61,820 nucleotides of DNA from Bacteroidia bacterium (GTDB lineage Bacteria > Bacteroidota > Bacteroidia > NS11-12g > UBA9320). Where the stretch lies: NCBI GenBank assembly GCA_017857855.1, contig JAFMCI010000007.1, positions 1-61,820 on the forward strand, given 5' to 3'. Of the stretch, positions 29,830 through 39,371 are shown piece after piece (the stretch's first letter is position 1; every line of letters begins with the position of its first letter). The translations under genes were made by a program, and so were the position numbers. Below the pieces are notes generated by a model. That model was not told where the DNA came from. It saw only the letters and a list, made by a program, of their open reading frames with translations, and did no database searches.

Positions 29830-30885
29830 TTATAAGAGAAAATCACCAAGCACAAGAGCCGCTAATGTCTCTATAATTGGAACTGCTCTGGGCACCACAC
29901 AAGGATCATGACGTCCTGTTGCTTCTAGGCTTATTTCCTCTCCTGAATTTGTGATGGTTTGTTGTGCCACGCCAATGGTAGCCGTTGGTTTAAATGCCAC
30001 TCTAAATACAATGTTCATTCCATTGCTTATACCACCTTGAATGCCACCTGAATTATTGGTGTCCGTAATCGGTTTTCCATTTTCAATATAAAAAGCATCG
30101 TTTACTTCTGATCCTCGCATACTACTCATTTCAAACCCACCTCCTATTTCAAAACCCTTAACCGCATTAATGCTCATCATGGCATGAGCTAAGGCTGAAC
30201 TTAATTTATCAAACACCGGATTACCTAGTCCTGCTGGCACTCCTTTAATCACACATTCTATTACACCACCAAGACTATCTTTATCCGCTTTAGCCTGCTG
30301 AATGGCGTCAATCATTTCTATGGCTACTTTGGTGTCAGGACAGCGCACCATATTGGATTCTACTATATCTGGGCTGTAATACAAAGGCTCATTTATTAGC
30401 TTAATGGTACCGATTTGTTTTACATATGCTCCAACGCAAATCCCTTTCTCTTTAGCCAATAAATCTTGCACTAAAGATCCTGCAGCCACCCAGCCCGAAG
30501 TAACTCTAGCACTGCTGCGTCCTCCTCCTCGATAATCTCTTACACCATACCTAGCTTCATAAGTATAGTCTGCATGACTCGGTCGGTAAACATCTTTTAG
30601 ATGCATGTAATCCTTAGGGTTTTGATTTGTATTCTTAATCTGAAAATGAATAGGCGCTCCGGTGGTTTTACCTTCGAAAACACCGCTATTGATAATCACT
30701 TCATCATTTTCGGTTCGTGGAGTTGATATACTACTTTGACCTGGCTTTCTTCTATCTAATTGATATTGTATGAAGCTTTTGTCTACAGTAAAGCCAGCAG
30801 GAAAACCGTCTAATACTGCTCCTATCACCTCCCCGTGTGACTCGCCATAGCTTGTAAGCCTAATATTTTTTCCTAAGGTATTCAA
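29830..30885 (-). CDS. aroC: Chorismate synthase
   Basis: A 351-residue chorismate synthase, full length. It converts 5-enolpyruvylshikimate 3-phosphate to chorismate with reduced FMN, the last step of the shikimate pathway. Signatures: '[19 protein letters not shown]' at the start, '[23 protein letters not shown]' region, '[19 protein letters not shown]' and '[18 protein letters not shown]' near the end. The start overlaps the aroA stop by 4 bases; it is the last gene of aroB-aroA-aroC. Confidence 0.98.
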   Translation of the reverse strand: MNTLGKNIRLTSYGESHGEVIGAVLDGFPAGFTVDKSFIQYQLDRRKPGQSSISTPRTENDEVIINSGVFEGKTTGAPIHFQIKNTNQNPKDYMHLKDVYRPSHADYTYEARYGVRDYRGGGRSSARVTSGWVAAGSLVQDLLAKEKGICVGAYVKQIGTIKLINEPLYYSPDIVESNMVRCPDTKVAIEMIDAIQQAKADKDSLGGVIECVIKGVPAGLGNPVFDKLSSALAHAMMSINAVKGFEIGGGFEMSSMRGSEVNDAFYIENGKPITDTNNSGGIQGGISNGMNIVFRVAFKPTATIGVAQQTITNSGEEISLEATGRHDPCVVPRAVPIIETLAALVLGDFLL

Positions 30886-32168
30886 ATTGGGTACGAAGAT
30901 ACATTAGAGTTTTTAGATGCGTCTAACATATCCGTCACCTCTTCTAATACAAAGCCAACCCGCTTTAAATCTTCCCAAAAATGAGGGTAAGATTTTTTAA
31001 CAACCTCGCTATCCTCGATTATTATGGGCTGCAGCAAAGCCAATGGGGCCACGCACATAGCCATTCTATGGTCGTCATAGGTTTCAAAGTAGGTTTCTGG
31101 CCTAAGATTATATTCAGTAGCGTCTAACCTCCAAAACTCTTCATCTGTAGTTAACTGTACACCTATTTTAGATAAGTGGTTCTTAAGTGCTTCTTCGCGA
31201 TCACACTCTTTGTATTTTAAGCTATCTAGACCTCTTAGATTGGCATGTTTTTTACCAACGGCAGGTATTAACATGGCAAAAGTCATAGCCGAATCGGGAA
31301 ATTGCGTGTAATTTAAGTCAGATACTATTTCGATGAAACCTTTTTCCTTTTTAGTGATGTGAATACCGCCATTTATTTCTTCAAAAAACATGGCCTTATT
31401 GCCTACATCGTAAAGTTTTGTGCGCTCTCTTGACATATTTTCCAATCTTAAACCCGGAAAAAATAGATCTACTTCTTTGGCAAGGTGAGCGATACTCAAC
31501 CAATAGTAAAAAGAGGTCCAATCTGGTTCTATCTGAAAGTACTCCCCATCAAATCTTTGTTGCTTACTTACGCTCAGGTATTGACCTTTTATAAATACGG
31601 TAAAACCCATTCTTCGTAAGCATGATATGGTAAGATGCACGTATGAATAGGAAGACATTTTAGTATTTACTTTTAAGTTAAAATCGCCCTCTATAAGTGG
31701 AGCTATGAGTAAGAGGGCAGATACAAATTGACTGCTTTTTACATTAGTTACATCTATTAAAGAAGTGCTTGCTAAAAGCTTTTTTCCATTAACCTTTAGA
31801 GGAGCGCAACCCTCATTTTCTAAGTATTCTATATCTGCACCAAAAAGCCTTAAAGCGTCTACTAATTCTGCAATAGGTCTTTGATGTAGCCTTTCAGTCC
31901 CTTTAATAATCCATTCGCCTGGTGTTACCGAAGTATATGCTAATAAAAATCGCAGTGCAGTTCCTGCATCTTCAACATCCATCAGACTACATTCATCTGA
32001 TAGAATACGGGCCAATAATTGTGTATCATTTGCCTCCGAAAGATTATCTAAAAACATACTCGGCTCATATAGTTTTTGTAATACGAGCAACCTATTACTT
32101 ATACTTTTTGAACTAGGCAATTTTACCTCTCCTTTTACAATAGCCGAAGGATGTGAAAGTCTAATCAT
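30882..32168 (-). CDS. aroA: 3-phosphoshikimate 1-carboxyvinyltransferase (EPSP synthase)
   Basis: A 428-residue EPSP synthase. It transfers enolpyruvate from PEP to shikimate 3-phosphate. Visible signatures are '[15 protein letters not shown]' (substrate Lys and Ser), '[15 protein letters not shown]' (PEP site), '[15 protein letters not shown]', '[14 protein letters not shown]', and '[15 protein letters not shown]' near the end. The first motif reads '[12 protein letters not shown]' before the DAGTALRF block, as in diverged Bacteroidota forms. It overlaps both neighbours in the aro operon by 4 bases. Confidence 0.96.
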   Translation of the reverse strand: MIRLSHPSAIVKGEVKLPSSKSISNRLLVLQKLYEPSMFLDNLSEANDTQLLARILSDECSLMDVEDAGTALRFLLAYTSVTPGEWIIKGTERLHQRPIAELVDALRLFGADIEYLENEGCAPLKVNGKKLLASTSLIDVTNVKSSQFVSALLLIAPLIEGDFNLKVNTKMSSYSYVHLTISCLRRMGFTVFIKGQYLSVSKQQRFDGEYFQIEPDWTSFYYWLSIAHLAKEVDLFFPGLRLENMSRERTKLYDVGNKAMFFEEINGGIHITKKEKGFIEIVSDLNYTQFPDSAMTFAMLIPAVGKKHANLRGLDSLKYKECDREEALKNHLSKIGVQLTTDEEFWRLDATEYNLRPETYFETYDDHRMAMCVAPLALLQPIIIEDSEVVKKSYPHFWEDLKRVGFVLEEVTDMLDASKNSNVSSYPI

Positions 32169-33187
32169 TTAAGATTGGCTAAAAAATCAAGTCCTTCTTT
32201 GATGAGCGAAACCTCCACATACTGATCATGTAGGCCTCTACCAATGCTTGTTATTAAGGAGCAGTTTATTCCTTGTTCTGTATTTTTTTTATCTTTAACT
32301 AAATAAGGCTTTAGTTCATCGTATGTAGGAATGTCATCACTTACCCCACTTACTACTCGTTGTAATACAATGGTTAATTCATGCAATTCATCTTTGCTTA
32401 AACCTGCCATCTTGGTACTGATATAACCTTCCACAATCATACCCAAAGCTACCGAAACACCATGAGAAAGCGATTCGTTTTCGTCATTTATATTAAGGCT
32501 AAGTGACTCAATTGCATGACCTATCGTATGCCCATAATTGAGTCGTTTACGTATCCCTTGATCTCTAAAATCTTGATCCACATGATTTTTCTTAATAGCA
32601 ATAGAATCAAGTATTAGTTGATCATCTAGATTTTGGTTCTCTTGTAAAAAGAGCATTTTTACCTTATCGTAATGTGACCGATCAGCAATAAGGCCGTGTT
32701 TAAGCATTTCAACGTATCCATTTACCTTTTCTTTGTAAGGCAAAGTTTCTAGGAATATATCGCAAATGAATATTTCCTCCGCTTCACAAAACGAACCAAT
32801 GTAGTTTTTATAACCCATAAAATTGACTCCATTTTTGCCACCTATTGATGCATCTACCATTGCCAACAAGGTAGTAGGAACAAGTACCGTTTTTATACCT
32901 CGCTGAAAACAACCTGCAGCAAAAGCCCCCATATCACAAACCACCCCGCCTCCAAGACATAGTAAAATCGTTTCTCTTGTTGCGCCAAACTCCGTAAGTT
33001 TTTTCCATATAAACTCACAGCTGTCAAGATTTTTATACCCTTCACCGTATGGAACAATAAAATAGGAAACTTCCTCCAAAAGAAGAGGATAGCAGTAATC
33101 CATGGTATGCTTATCAGCCAGAACAATGATGTTGGCCTGATTTTTTTGCACATAGGTTTGTAGGTTAAATATACCTGTTTTCAACAT
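32165..33187 (-). CDS. aroB: 3-dehydroquinate synthase
   Basis: A 340-residue dehydroquinate synthase, second step of the shikimate pathway, using NAD and a metal. The NAD-binding part has 'LCLGGGVVCDMGAFAAGCFQRG' and 'VPTTLLAMVDASIGGKNGVNF'. The metal ligands lie in 'GYVEMLKHGL' (Glu), 'LNYGHTIGHAIESLS' (His) and 'SHGVSVALGM' (His). It is the first gene of aroB-aroA-aroC. A TACCTTTG box sits just 2 bases before the ATG (33190-33197), so the message may be leaderless or the box may be chance. Confidence 0.96.
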   Translation of the reverse strand: MLKTGIFNLQTYVQKNQANIIVLADKHTMDYCYPLLLEEVSYFIVPYGEGYKNLDSCEFIWKKLTEFGATRETILLCLGGGVVCDMGAFAAGCFQRGIKTVLVPTTLLAMVDASIGGKNGVNFMGYKNYIGSFCEAEEIFICDIFLETLPYKEKVNGYVEMLKHGLIADRSHYDKVKMLFLQENQNLDDQLILDSIAIKKNHVDQDFRDQGIRKRLNYGHTIGHAIESLSLNINDENESLSHGVSVALGMIVEGYISTKMAGLSKDELHELTIVLQRVVSGVSDDIPTYDELKPYLVKDKKNTEQGINCSLITSIGRGLHDQYVEVSLIKEGLDFLANLK

Positions 33188-33401
33188 TTCAAAGGTATTA
33201 CACTATATTTTATTCGTTCTATCCTTTTTTGCGGATTTTATGAACAGCATAGCTCACCACCATAGAGATGAAAAATACAAAAAGTCATTTTACCTTTCTT
33301 TGAGAGACCTGTTCAGGTGGTCCACGATTTAAATTTAAGGTTAATCATAATTTTGTTATTTCACACATTCGTACACAACCACTTTTAACTTGATTCAGCA
33401 C

Positions 33402-33431
33402 TTTGACCAAAAAGCTTTGCATTTATGCTTC
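33402..33431 (+). promoter_or_regulatory. Possible promoter for the DUF4340 gene
   Basis: TTTG at 33402-33405, an 18-base spacer, then TATGCTTC at 33424-33431, which departs from TAnnTTTG at two bases. It lies 26 bases before the ATG at 33458, the same distance as in better promoters of this window. Confidence 0.35.
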
Positions 33432-33457
33432 ATTCCGCTGTTACTTTGAACCATTAT

Positions 33458-34468
33458 ATGAAGAATTACGTTTGGATCATCATACTTCTGTTAGCCGCTG
33501 TTGGGGCGTACTATCTGGTTGGAAGCAGAAATGGCGAAGCTCATCTACGCGACGCAAGTAATTTTGCTGTAAATGACGTAAGAAAAATAGATCTTATAAC
33601 CATTAAAGATCGCGAAGGGAAGACTATCGTTTTAGAAAAAAAAGATGGATCCTGGATATTAAATAAAGAGTACAATGCCAGTCAAGCAGCCATTAACTTA
33701 TTACTCAACGAAACAATAAGCCAGATACGCATAAAAGGCCCCGTGCCTAGCGCAAGTCGCGAAACTGTAATTCGTCGTATGGTAGGCAATTCTAAACATG
33801 TTAAAATATACGAAGACGGCGAGTTAATCAGGGATTACTACGTAGGGCCACCTAACTCTGATCAATCGGGTTCTTTTCTTCATATTGAAGGCTCTAACAC
33901 TCCTTACGTTGCCCACGTACTTGGTTTTGACGGTGTGTTAGATCCTAAGTATAGCACAGATATTCAAGATTGGTACGACCGCACTGTGTTTGACTATAAA
34001 CAAGGTGAAATTGCCAAAATAACCGTTACTAACTATGAAGTGCCATCGGAATCTTTTACCCTATCTCGCATTGATAGTATTTACCAAATACAGCCTGCGA
34101 TTGGTCATCTTTCACAATCAGCAGCCAGAAGTTACTTCTCCCTTTTTACCTTTAAAAATTTTGAAGGATTTGCCAATTACCTAACGCCTAAAAGTAAAGA
34201 TTCAATAGCTAAAGCAATGCCTTTTATGACCATTTCAGCTGTGCTTACCAATGGGAAAACAAAAGAACTGCGACTTCACCGAAAAGGGGGAATAACAGAT
34301 GGTCAAACATTATTTGACAAGGACGGTAACACCATTATTCAAGATACCGAACGCTATTTTGCCACCTTTACAGGTTTTAAGCAAATAGTTACCGTTCAAG
34401 AATACGTTTTTGGTAAATTAATTACTAGACGTAGCTATTTTGATTCTAGTTTTGGTCAGAAACCGTAG
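33458..34468 (+). CDS. DUF4340-like membrane-anchored protein
   Basis: A 336-residue protein. I place the start at the ATG 33458 ('MKNYVWIIILLLAAVGAYYL'); an in-frame ATG at 33425 would lie upstream of the likely transcription start. One N-terminal membrane helix (about 4-21) anchors a periplasmic, beta-rich body with repeated 'IDLITIKDREGKTIVLEKKDG SWIL'-type strands, as in DUF4340 proteins. In many bacteria DUF4340 genes sit beside gliding or ABC-transport genes (GldG-type), but none are here. Role unknown. Its 3' end overlaps the convergent pseudouridine synthase gene by 13 bases. Confidence 0.82.
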   Translation: MKNYVWIIILLLAAVGAYYLVGSRNGEAHLRDASNFAVNDVRKIDLITIKDREGKTIVLEKKDGSWILNKEYNASQAAINLLLNETISQIRIKGPVPSASRETVIRRMVGNSKHVKIYEDGELIRDYYVGPPNSDQSGSFLHIEGSNTPYVAHVLGFDGVLDPKYSTDIQDWYDRTVFDYKQGEIAKITVTNYEVPSESFTLSRIDSIYQIQPAIGHLSQSAARSYFSLFTFKNFEGFANYLTPKSKDSIAKAMPFMTISAVLTNGKTKELRLHRKGGITDGQTLFDKDGNTIIQDTERYFATFTGFKQIVTVQEYVFGKLITRRSYFDSSFGQKP

Positions 34469-35493
34469 GTAGCGGCAGCGGTTCTCCATTTTTCCAGTAC
34501 TGTCAACATATCATGTGGCAATTCAGAATCAAACTGCACCCATTCTTTGGTGGTAGGGTGAATAAAACCAAGTGACTTAGCATGTAAACCTTGTCTAGAC
34601 ATTATACTAAAGCAATTGTCTACAAACTGTTTGTATTTGCTAAAAATAACACCTTTCAAAATTCGATTCCCTCCATATTTTTCATCACTAAAGATAGGAT
34701 GCCCCAAATGCTTAAGATGCACCCTTATTTGGTGTGTACGCCCTGTCTCTAAGTTACATTGCACAAGTGAAGTGTATACAAAATCTTCTAGCACTTTATA
34801 ATGCGTAACGGCATGTTTTCCTCTTTCCTCACTAGGCTCCGTTACCACAAAGCGTTTACGATCATACTCATCTCTACCGATAAACGACTCTACCGTCCCC
34901 TGTTTAGGCTCAACACTACCCCAGGCTAAAGCTAAGTAAGTCCGTTCAATAGTGTGATCTTTAAACTGCTTACTTAGATGCGCCATCGCTTCATCTGTTT
35001 TGGCTATCACGAGTAGTCCACTGGTATTTTTATCAATACGGTGCACCAGCCAAGGACGCTTTCCTTTGTGAGTTACTTTGTCGTTTAGTAGATAAGCAAG
35101 AGCGTTTATTAATGTGCCGGTTTTATTGCCAAAACCAGGGTGCACTACCATGCCTGCGGGTTTATTCACAATCATAATCGCATCATCTTCGTAACGAATA
35201 TCCAATGGTATGTCCTGCGCAATAACCTCTAAATCTTCTGGCTCTTTGTCTACGAGTACTTCAATAAAATCTCTGGGTTTTACCTTGTAATTAGACCTAA
35301 CAGCCTTGCCACCCACAATAACTTGTTTGCGTTCTATAGCCTCTTGCAGCTTATTTCTAGAGGCACGCTCTATTCTGTCTACTAAGAATTTATCGATTCG
35401 TAAAGGCTCTTGTCCTTTGTCAACAGTAAATGAGTATTTCAAGAAAAGGCCATCTTCCTGTACCTCTATATTTTCCTCTGAATTAATGGGCAT
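34456..35493 (-). CDS. RluD-family 23S rRNA pseudouridine synthase
   Basis: A 345-residue RluA/RluD-type synthase that converts uridines in large-subunit rRNA to pseudouridine. An N-terminal S4 RNA-binding domain (about 20-80, 'RIDKFLVDRIERASRNKLQEAI', 'VRSNYKVKPRDFIEV') precedes the catalytic domain. The catalytic Asp is in 'LVHRIDKNTSGLLVIAK'; other blocks are 'VNKPAGMVVHPGFGN', 'LETGRTHQIRVHLKHLGHPI' and 'HAKSLGFIHP'. The exact target uridine cannot be told, so I leave the symbol empty. It is divergent from the sugar-phosphate isomerase gene. Confidence 0.95.
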   Translation of the reverse strand: MPINSEENIEVQEDGLFLKYSFTVDKGQEPLRIDKFLVDRIERASRNKLQEAIERKQVIVGGKAVRSNYKVKPRDFIEVLVDKEPEDLEVIAQDIPLDIRYEDDAIMIVNKPAGMVVHPGFGNKTGTLINALAYLLNDKVTHKGKRPWLVHRIDKNTSGLLVIAKTDEAMAHLSKQFKDHTIERTYLALAWGSVEPKQGTVESFIGRDEYDRKRFVVTEPSEERGKHAVTHYKVLEDFVYTSLVQCNLETGRTHQIRVHLKHLGHPIFSDEKYGGNRILKGVIFSKYKQFVDNCFSIMSRQGLHAKSLGFIHPTTKEWVQFDSELPHDMLTVLEKWRTAAATYGF

Positions 35494-35547
35494 TTCTATT
35501 CTTTATATTTAACGCAGGCTTAATATACGTGAAACGCCTATTAAGTT

Positions 35548-35555
35548 TATTTTTG
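35548..35555 (+). promoter_or_regulatory. -7 box for the phosphoglucose/phosphomannose isomerase
   Basis: TATTTTTG matches TAnnTTTG and lies 27 bases before the ATG at 35583. It falls downstream of an in-frame GTG at 35529, which supports the ATG as the true start. Confidence 0.5.
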
Positions 35556-35582
35556 CGGCCACAAAGGTATTACGAAATTTAC

Positions 35583-36581
35583 ATGATAACACACGAATCG
35601 TCTTTAGAGAATTTTACAGAGCAATTTGACTACGTTTTAGAAAACTACTCAGCCCATGGTTTAGAGGTAAACAATTATAACAACATCGTTTTAGGTGGAT
35701 TAGGCGGCAGCGGTATTGGTGCAGTGATAATCAAAAATTGGTTATTTGACAAATGTCCAATTCCTATAGAAACGGTAGCAGATTATCATTTACCTACTTT
35801 TATTTCAGCTAAGACATTAGTAGTTTTAAATTCTTATTCAGGAAATACAGAAGAGACTATCAGTCTTTTTCATGAAGCAAAAGAAAAAGGATGTCACATC
35901 ATAGTAATTGCTGGAGGCGGAACCATGAAAGCACTTGCAGAGGCTAATAACGTAAAACATTACGGATTAAAAGGTGGATTCCAACCACGTATGACTATTG
36001 GCTTAGGTCTTAGTTATCTTGCGCTTATCTTGGGTGAACTTATGGGTGATGACCAGCGTGCTGAGCTACAATCTATAAGAGCCTATTTTGAAGCTGAAAT
36101 GCCACGTATGCAAGAAAGCGCTCAACGTATTTTTGATTTCTTTAAAAGTACCCCAACTAAAAAATTTGTAATTGTAGCTGATAGACAGTTTGCACCAGTG
36201 GCAGTTCGTTTCACACAACAATTACAAGAAAATGCAAAATTAGAAGGTTTTGTAAGCGTATTACCCGAAGCAAACCACAATATGATTGAGTCTTACACTC
36301 AAAAATTAGATACTAATTACGTTATGTTGTACTCTACATTAAATCCTAGAGTAGAAGCAAGGTTTGATTTCTTGATTTCTCACTTAGAGCTAGAAAACAA
36401 CAAAGTTTTCCCGTTACAAGTACCAGAATTTACACTCCAATCTATGTTTGACATTATTTATAGACTAGACTGGGTGAGTATTCATTTAGCTAACGAACTA
36501 GGTGCAGACCTGATGAATGTGCCCATCATTATGAATCTGAAAGGATTTTTAAGTGATTTGGAACTAGTAGACGGCGAGTAA
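35583..36581 (+). CDS. Bifunctional phosphoglucose/phosphomannose isomerase
   Basis: A 332-residue sugar-phosphate isomerase of the SIS fold. It begins 'MITHESSLENFTEQFDYVL' at 35583; the longer GTG form (35529) would start upstream of the promoter box. The first SIS half has 'LGGLGGSGIGAVIIKNWL' and 'VLNSYSGNTEETISLF', the phosphate-binding Ser/Thr run, and 'KGGFQPRMTIGLG'. The C-terminal part has 'LPEANHNMIESY', where the Glu and His fit the catalytic pair of this family. It interconverts glucose 6-phosphate or mannose 6-phosphate with fructose 6-phosphate. Followed by a strong terminator. Confidence 0.92.
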   Translation: MITHESSLENFTEQFDYVLENYSAHGLEVNNYNNIVLGGLGGSGIGAVIIKNWLFDKCPIPIETVADYHLPTFISAKTLVVLNSYSGNTEETISLFHEAKEKGCHIIVIAGGGTMKALAEANNVKHYGLKGGFQPRMTIGLGLSYLALILGELMGDDQRAELQSIRAYFEAEMPRMQESAQRIFDFFKSTPTKKFVIVADRQFAPVAVRFTQQLQENAKLEGFVSVLPEANHNMIESYTQKLDTNYVMLYSTLNPRVEARFDFLISHLELENNKVFPLQVPEFTLQSMFDIIYRLDWVSIHLANELGADLMNVPIIMNLKGFLSDLELVDGE

Positions 36582-36602
36582 TCATCTAGTATAACTCATA
36601 TA

Positions 36603-36634
36603 AAAAAATGCCAAGTAAAAGCTTGGCATTTTTT
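36603..36634 (+). terminator. Terminator after the isomerase gene
   Basis: A perfect 13-base stem, 36603-36615 with 36622-36634, core ATGCCAAG/CTTGGCAT, flanked by an A run and a T run, with a 6-base loop. It lies 22 bases after the stop codon. Confidence 0.88.
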
Positions 36635-36897
36635 GTTCTAGTAAATCTTCACAGTGAAATACCCCTCACTAATCTAACAGATAAAAAGTATTCGCCTGAA
36701 AGGCACTGGAGTTAATAGATACTTGTGTTTTGTAACTCTAGAACAGCACTTAAATTTGCGTGAATTGCATAGTTTTTATCTTTTTTTAAACCTTTTTACC
36801 CTTTGCATTAATAATTGACTAAAATTTGCAGTGAATAAAAAAAACGAGCATCTACAGCACAGTTATGAAAAAGTAGATTCTTGTTTAGATAATAATA
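36635..36897 (+). promoter_or_regulatory. kup promoter and long 5' leader
   Basis: This gene-free stretch holds a strong promoter: TTTG at 36729-36732, an 18-base spacer, TAAATTTG at 36751-36758. Transcription should start near 36763, leaving a leader of about 135 bases before the kup ATG at 36898. Within the leader are a T-rich tract, a possible short stem ATCTAC/GTAGAT (36850-36855 with 36873-36878) and a tiny open frame, ATG AAA AAG TAG, at 36865-36876. I recognise no known riboswitch in it. Confidence 0.6.
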
Positions 36898-38829
36898 ATG
36901 AATAAATCTCAATTTACCAAAGGCGGCGCTCTTGTAGCCTTAGGTATCGTTTTTGGTGACATAGGCACCTCCCCTCTTTATGTAATGTCAGCCATAACCC
37001 ATGGCCAACCTTTCTCAGAACAACTGGTTCTAGGCGGACTTTCTTGTGTACTTTGGACATTAATACTTCTTGCTACAGGGAAATATGTGCTTTTAGCACT
37101 TAATGCTGATAACCATGGCGAAGGAGGAATATTTGCGCTGTATGCCAAGCTAAAAAAACGTGGACCAGCATGGATTATAGTGCCATCACTCATAGGTTGC
37201 GCTACGCTGATGGCAGACGGTTTTATTACGCCAGCTATATCCATCTCTTCGGCTATAGAGGGTCTGAACGTAAAAATGCCCAACCTACCCACCATTCCTA
37301 TTGTTATAGCTATCATATCTGGTCTTTTCTTTATACAAAAATTTGGTACAGAGTCCATTGGCAAATACTTTGGCCCTGTCATGATTGTATGGTTTACGCT
37401 CATCGCAGGTTTAGGTTTACGTCAGATCATGATAGAACCAAGTGTGCTCGTTGCTCTAAGTCCTTACTACGCTTTCACCTTTTTAATTAGTTACCCAGGC
37501 GCAATTTGGATTATGGGAGCCGTTTTCTTATGTACTACAGGAGCCGAGGCAATGTACTCCGACCTTGGTCATATAGGTAAGAAAAACATACGTGCATCAT
37601 GGATATATGTAATCATTTGTCTATTCCTTAGCTACTTAGGACAAGGTGCTTTTTTACTTAATACAAAAGCAAATCATACCAGTGTATTTTATTCTCACGT
37701 GCCGGACGCACTACTACCTTATGTCATTTTCATAGCGACTTTAGCCGCTATTATTGCTAGCCAGGCGCTTATCACTGGGGTTTTTACACTAGTGAGCGAG
37801 GCAATAAAATTAAAACTTTGGACCAACCTAGCAATTAAATACCCCGCCACTGAAAAAGGACAGGTGTATGTACCCGCTATTAATACGCTACTTTTTGTAG
37901 GTTGTCTTTTAGTTGTTGCTATTTTTAAACGTTCTGCAGACATGGAAGGTGCTTATGGTTTAGCTATTTCCATAGATATGTTGATGACCAGTTTGCTCCT
38001 ATTTACGCTCTTTTTTGTGGGAGTTAAGAAAAAAACAAAGTGGTGGATATTATTATCTATTCTAGTTTTTGTGAATATCGAGCTTATTTTCTTGGTTTCT
38101 AACTTATCTAAATTTGCCCACGGAGGCTGGTTCCCACTGGCTGTGTCGGTGCTTATTTTTGGATTATTATACTTGTACTACAAAGCACGTCAACTACGAG
38201 GCAAATACGAAGACTTTACTACGGCTGACAAACTCGTTCCGGTATTAGACCAAATCCAACAAGATAAAACCCTTCCATATGATTATACCAACTTGGTTTA
38301 TTTTACCCGTTCGTCATTTTCGAAAAACATCGAGAAGGCTATATTGCATTCCATCACTATTTTTAGACCGAAAAAAGCAAGATTTTATTGGTTACTAAAT
38401 ATTAATACCACCGACAACCCAAGAGGGATCAGTTATAAAGTTGAAGAGTTGTCAAAAAATTCTTCCTATTTTATCAATGTGTGCTACGGTTTTAAGGAAG
38501 AGCATCATATTGAGTACTTAATGCGCAAAATATATGCAGATTTAGGATTATCTGAACTCGAAGACAGTGTAGTTTTCAAGACTAAGGAATATAAGCGTTT
38601 TGAGCCCGATTTTAAATTCATAGTACTGAATACTAGACTTTCGGCTTTAAATCGCTTATCAGTGATTAATAGCATGGCTGTTCGCACTTATAGAGCTATT
38701 AAATCAATTGGATTATCTTCTCAATCTGATTTTGGCTTACATCCAAGCGTTTATAGTCAAGAATTTTTTCCTTTGGTTTTAGGACGTACTATCAGCCAGA
38801 AAATAAAAAGAGACGGAGAGGATAATTAA
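36898..38829 (+). CDS. kup: Kup/HAK/KT-type potassium transporter
   Basis: A 643-residue KUP-family potassium uptake protein. It begins 'TKGGALVALGIVFGDIGTSP LY'-like, the N-terminal KUP hallmark, followed by 'NADNHGEGGIFALYAKL' and 'MADGFITPAISISSAIEGL'. About 12 membrane segments span residues 12-440. The C-terminal 200 residues are a soluble cytoplasmic domain. 'CTTGAEAMYSDLGHIG' is another family block. It likely brings K+ in by proton symport at the inner membrane. It has its own promoter with a long leader and ends at a hairpin terminator. Confidence 0.95.
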   Translation: MNKSQFTKGGALVALGIVFGDIGTSPLYVMSAITHGQPFSEQLVLGGLSCVLWTLILLATGKYVLLALNADNHGEGGIFALYAKLKKRGPAWIIVPSLIGCATLMADGFITPAISISSAIEGLNVKMPNLPTIPIVIAIISGLFFIQKFGTESIGKYFGPVMIVWFTLIAGLGLRQIMIEPSVLVALSPYYAFTFLISYPGAIWIMGAVFLCTTGAEAMYSDLGHIGKKNIRASWIYVIICLFLSYLGQGAFLLNTKANHTSVFYSHVPDALLPYVIFIATLAAIIASQALITGVFTLVSEAIKLKLWTNLAIKYPATEKGQVYVPAINTLLFVGCLLVVAIFKRSADMEGAYGLAISIDMLMTSLLLFTLFFVGVKKKTKWWILLSILVFVNIELIFLVSNLSKFAHGGWFPLAVSVLIFGLLYLYYKARQLRGKYEDFTTADKLVPVLDQIQQDKTLPYDYTNLVYFTRSSFSKNIEKAILHSITIFRPKKARFYWLLNINTTDNPRGISYKVEELSKNSSYFINVCYGFKEEHHIEYLMRKIYADLGLSELEDSVVFKTKEYKRFEPDFKFIVLNTRLSALNRLSVINSMAVRTYRAIKSIGLSSQSDFGLHPSVYSQEFFPLVLGRTISQKIKRDGEDN

Positions 38830-38858
38830 TCATCCGTAAATCATATACGCATACCTCA

Positions 38859-38902
38859 TTTAAGCCTTTAATAGAACTACTTGTTTTTGTTAAAGGCTTA
38901 AA
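38859..38902 (+). terminator. Hairpin terminator after kup
   Basis: A perfect 13-base stem, TTTAAGCCTTTAA (38859-38871) with TTAAAGGCTTAAA (38890-38902), around an 18-base loop, 29 bases after the kup stop. The T-run after it is poor, so strength is uncertain. Confidence 0.65.
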
Positions 38903-39317
38903 TATTTATGACACCTGAGTAAGTTATCTATCTTGATAAATCTTATCATGCAAACCAGCTTATCACCCTCAGGATTAAGCTAATCTATTCAAATCATTAC
39001 CATCTTTTTTACTTCAAATACCAAATAAGCGATTGATTTTAACAATATTGAACTGTAATCAACCTTGCAGCTTATAAGTTAATGTTGAACATATAAAATT
39101 CGTAGATACACCCAAAGAAAGACCGTTATTATGTTCCTTTAAAGGTGCCCCACTCATTTCTAAAGCAAAAACTATAAGTTTACTTTCACATTTATGTATA
39201 TCCTAGCTAAATGGCAATTGGGCTAACCGCTGAAATTGTTCTACTCAAGCCTTAGCGTACAGAGCTAATTACGCTAAGAGCTTATGATATTTTTTTTACA
39301 GGGTCAACTAAACGAAA
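38903..39317. other. Gene-free stretch between kup and secDF
   Basis: About 415 bases with no credible open frame, no TAnnTTTG box on either strand and no recognised RNA. Its one clear structure is a hairpin on the plus strand: CTTAGCGTA (39251-39259) and TACGCTAAG (39270-39278), extendable by AAGC/GCTT past a one-base bulge, then eight T at 39290-39297. That looks like a terminator for a plus-strand transcript, either kup read-through or a small RNA. Confidence 0.5.
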
Positions 39318-39345
39318 AAAGGCCAACTCATCGGAGTTGGCCTTT
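39318..39345 (-). terminator. Terminator after secDF
   Basis: A perfect 12-base stem, AAAGGCCAACTC (39318-39329) with GAGTTGGCCTTT (39334-39345), loop ATCG. On the minus strand it is followed by six T (complement of 39315-39320, partly in the stem). It lies 27 bases after the secDF stop. Confidence 0.85.
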
Positions 39346-39371
39346 AATGCATTTATAAGATTATGATGTGA

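Noticed and set aside
35529-35582. GTG start for the sugar-phosphate isomerase
   Set aside because: The extra 18 residues lie upstream of the TATTTTTG box and do not match the family.
36978-37490. Open frames overlapping kup in other frames and on the minus strand
   Set aside because: The kup frame is full length with clear family motifs; the others have no protein-like features.
38936-38950. Palindrome TGATAA-ATC-TTATCA downstream of kup
   Set aside because: Short arms in AT-rich DNA with no linked gene; likely chance.
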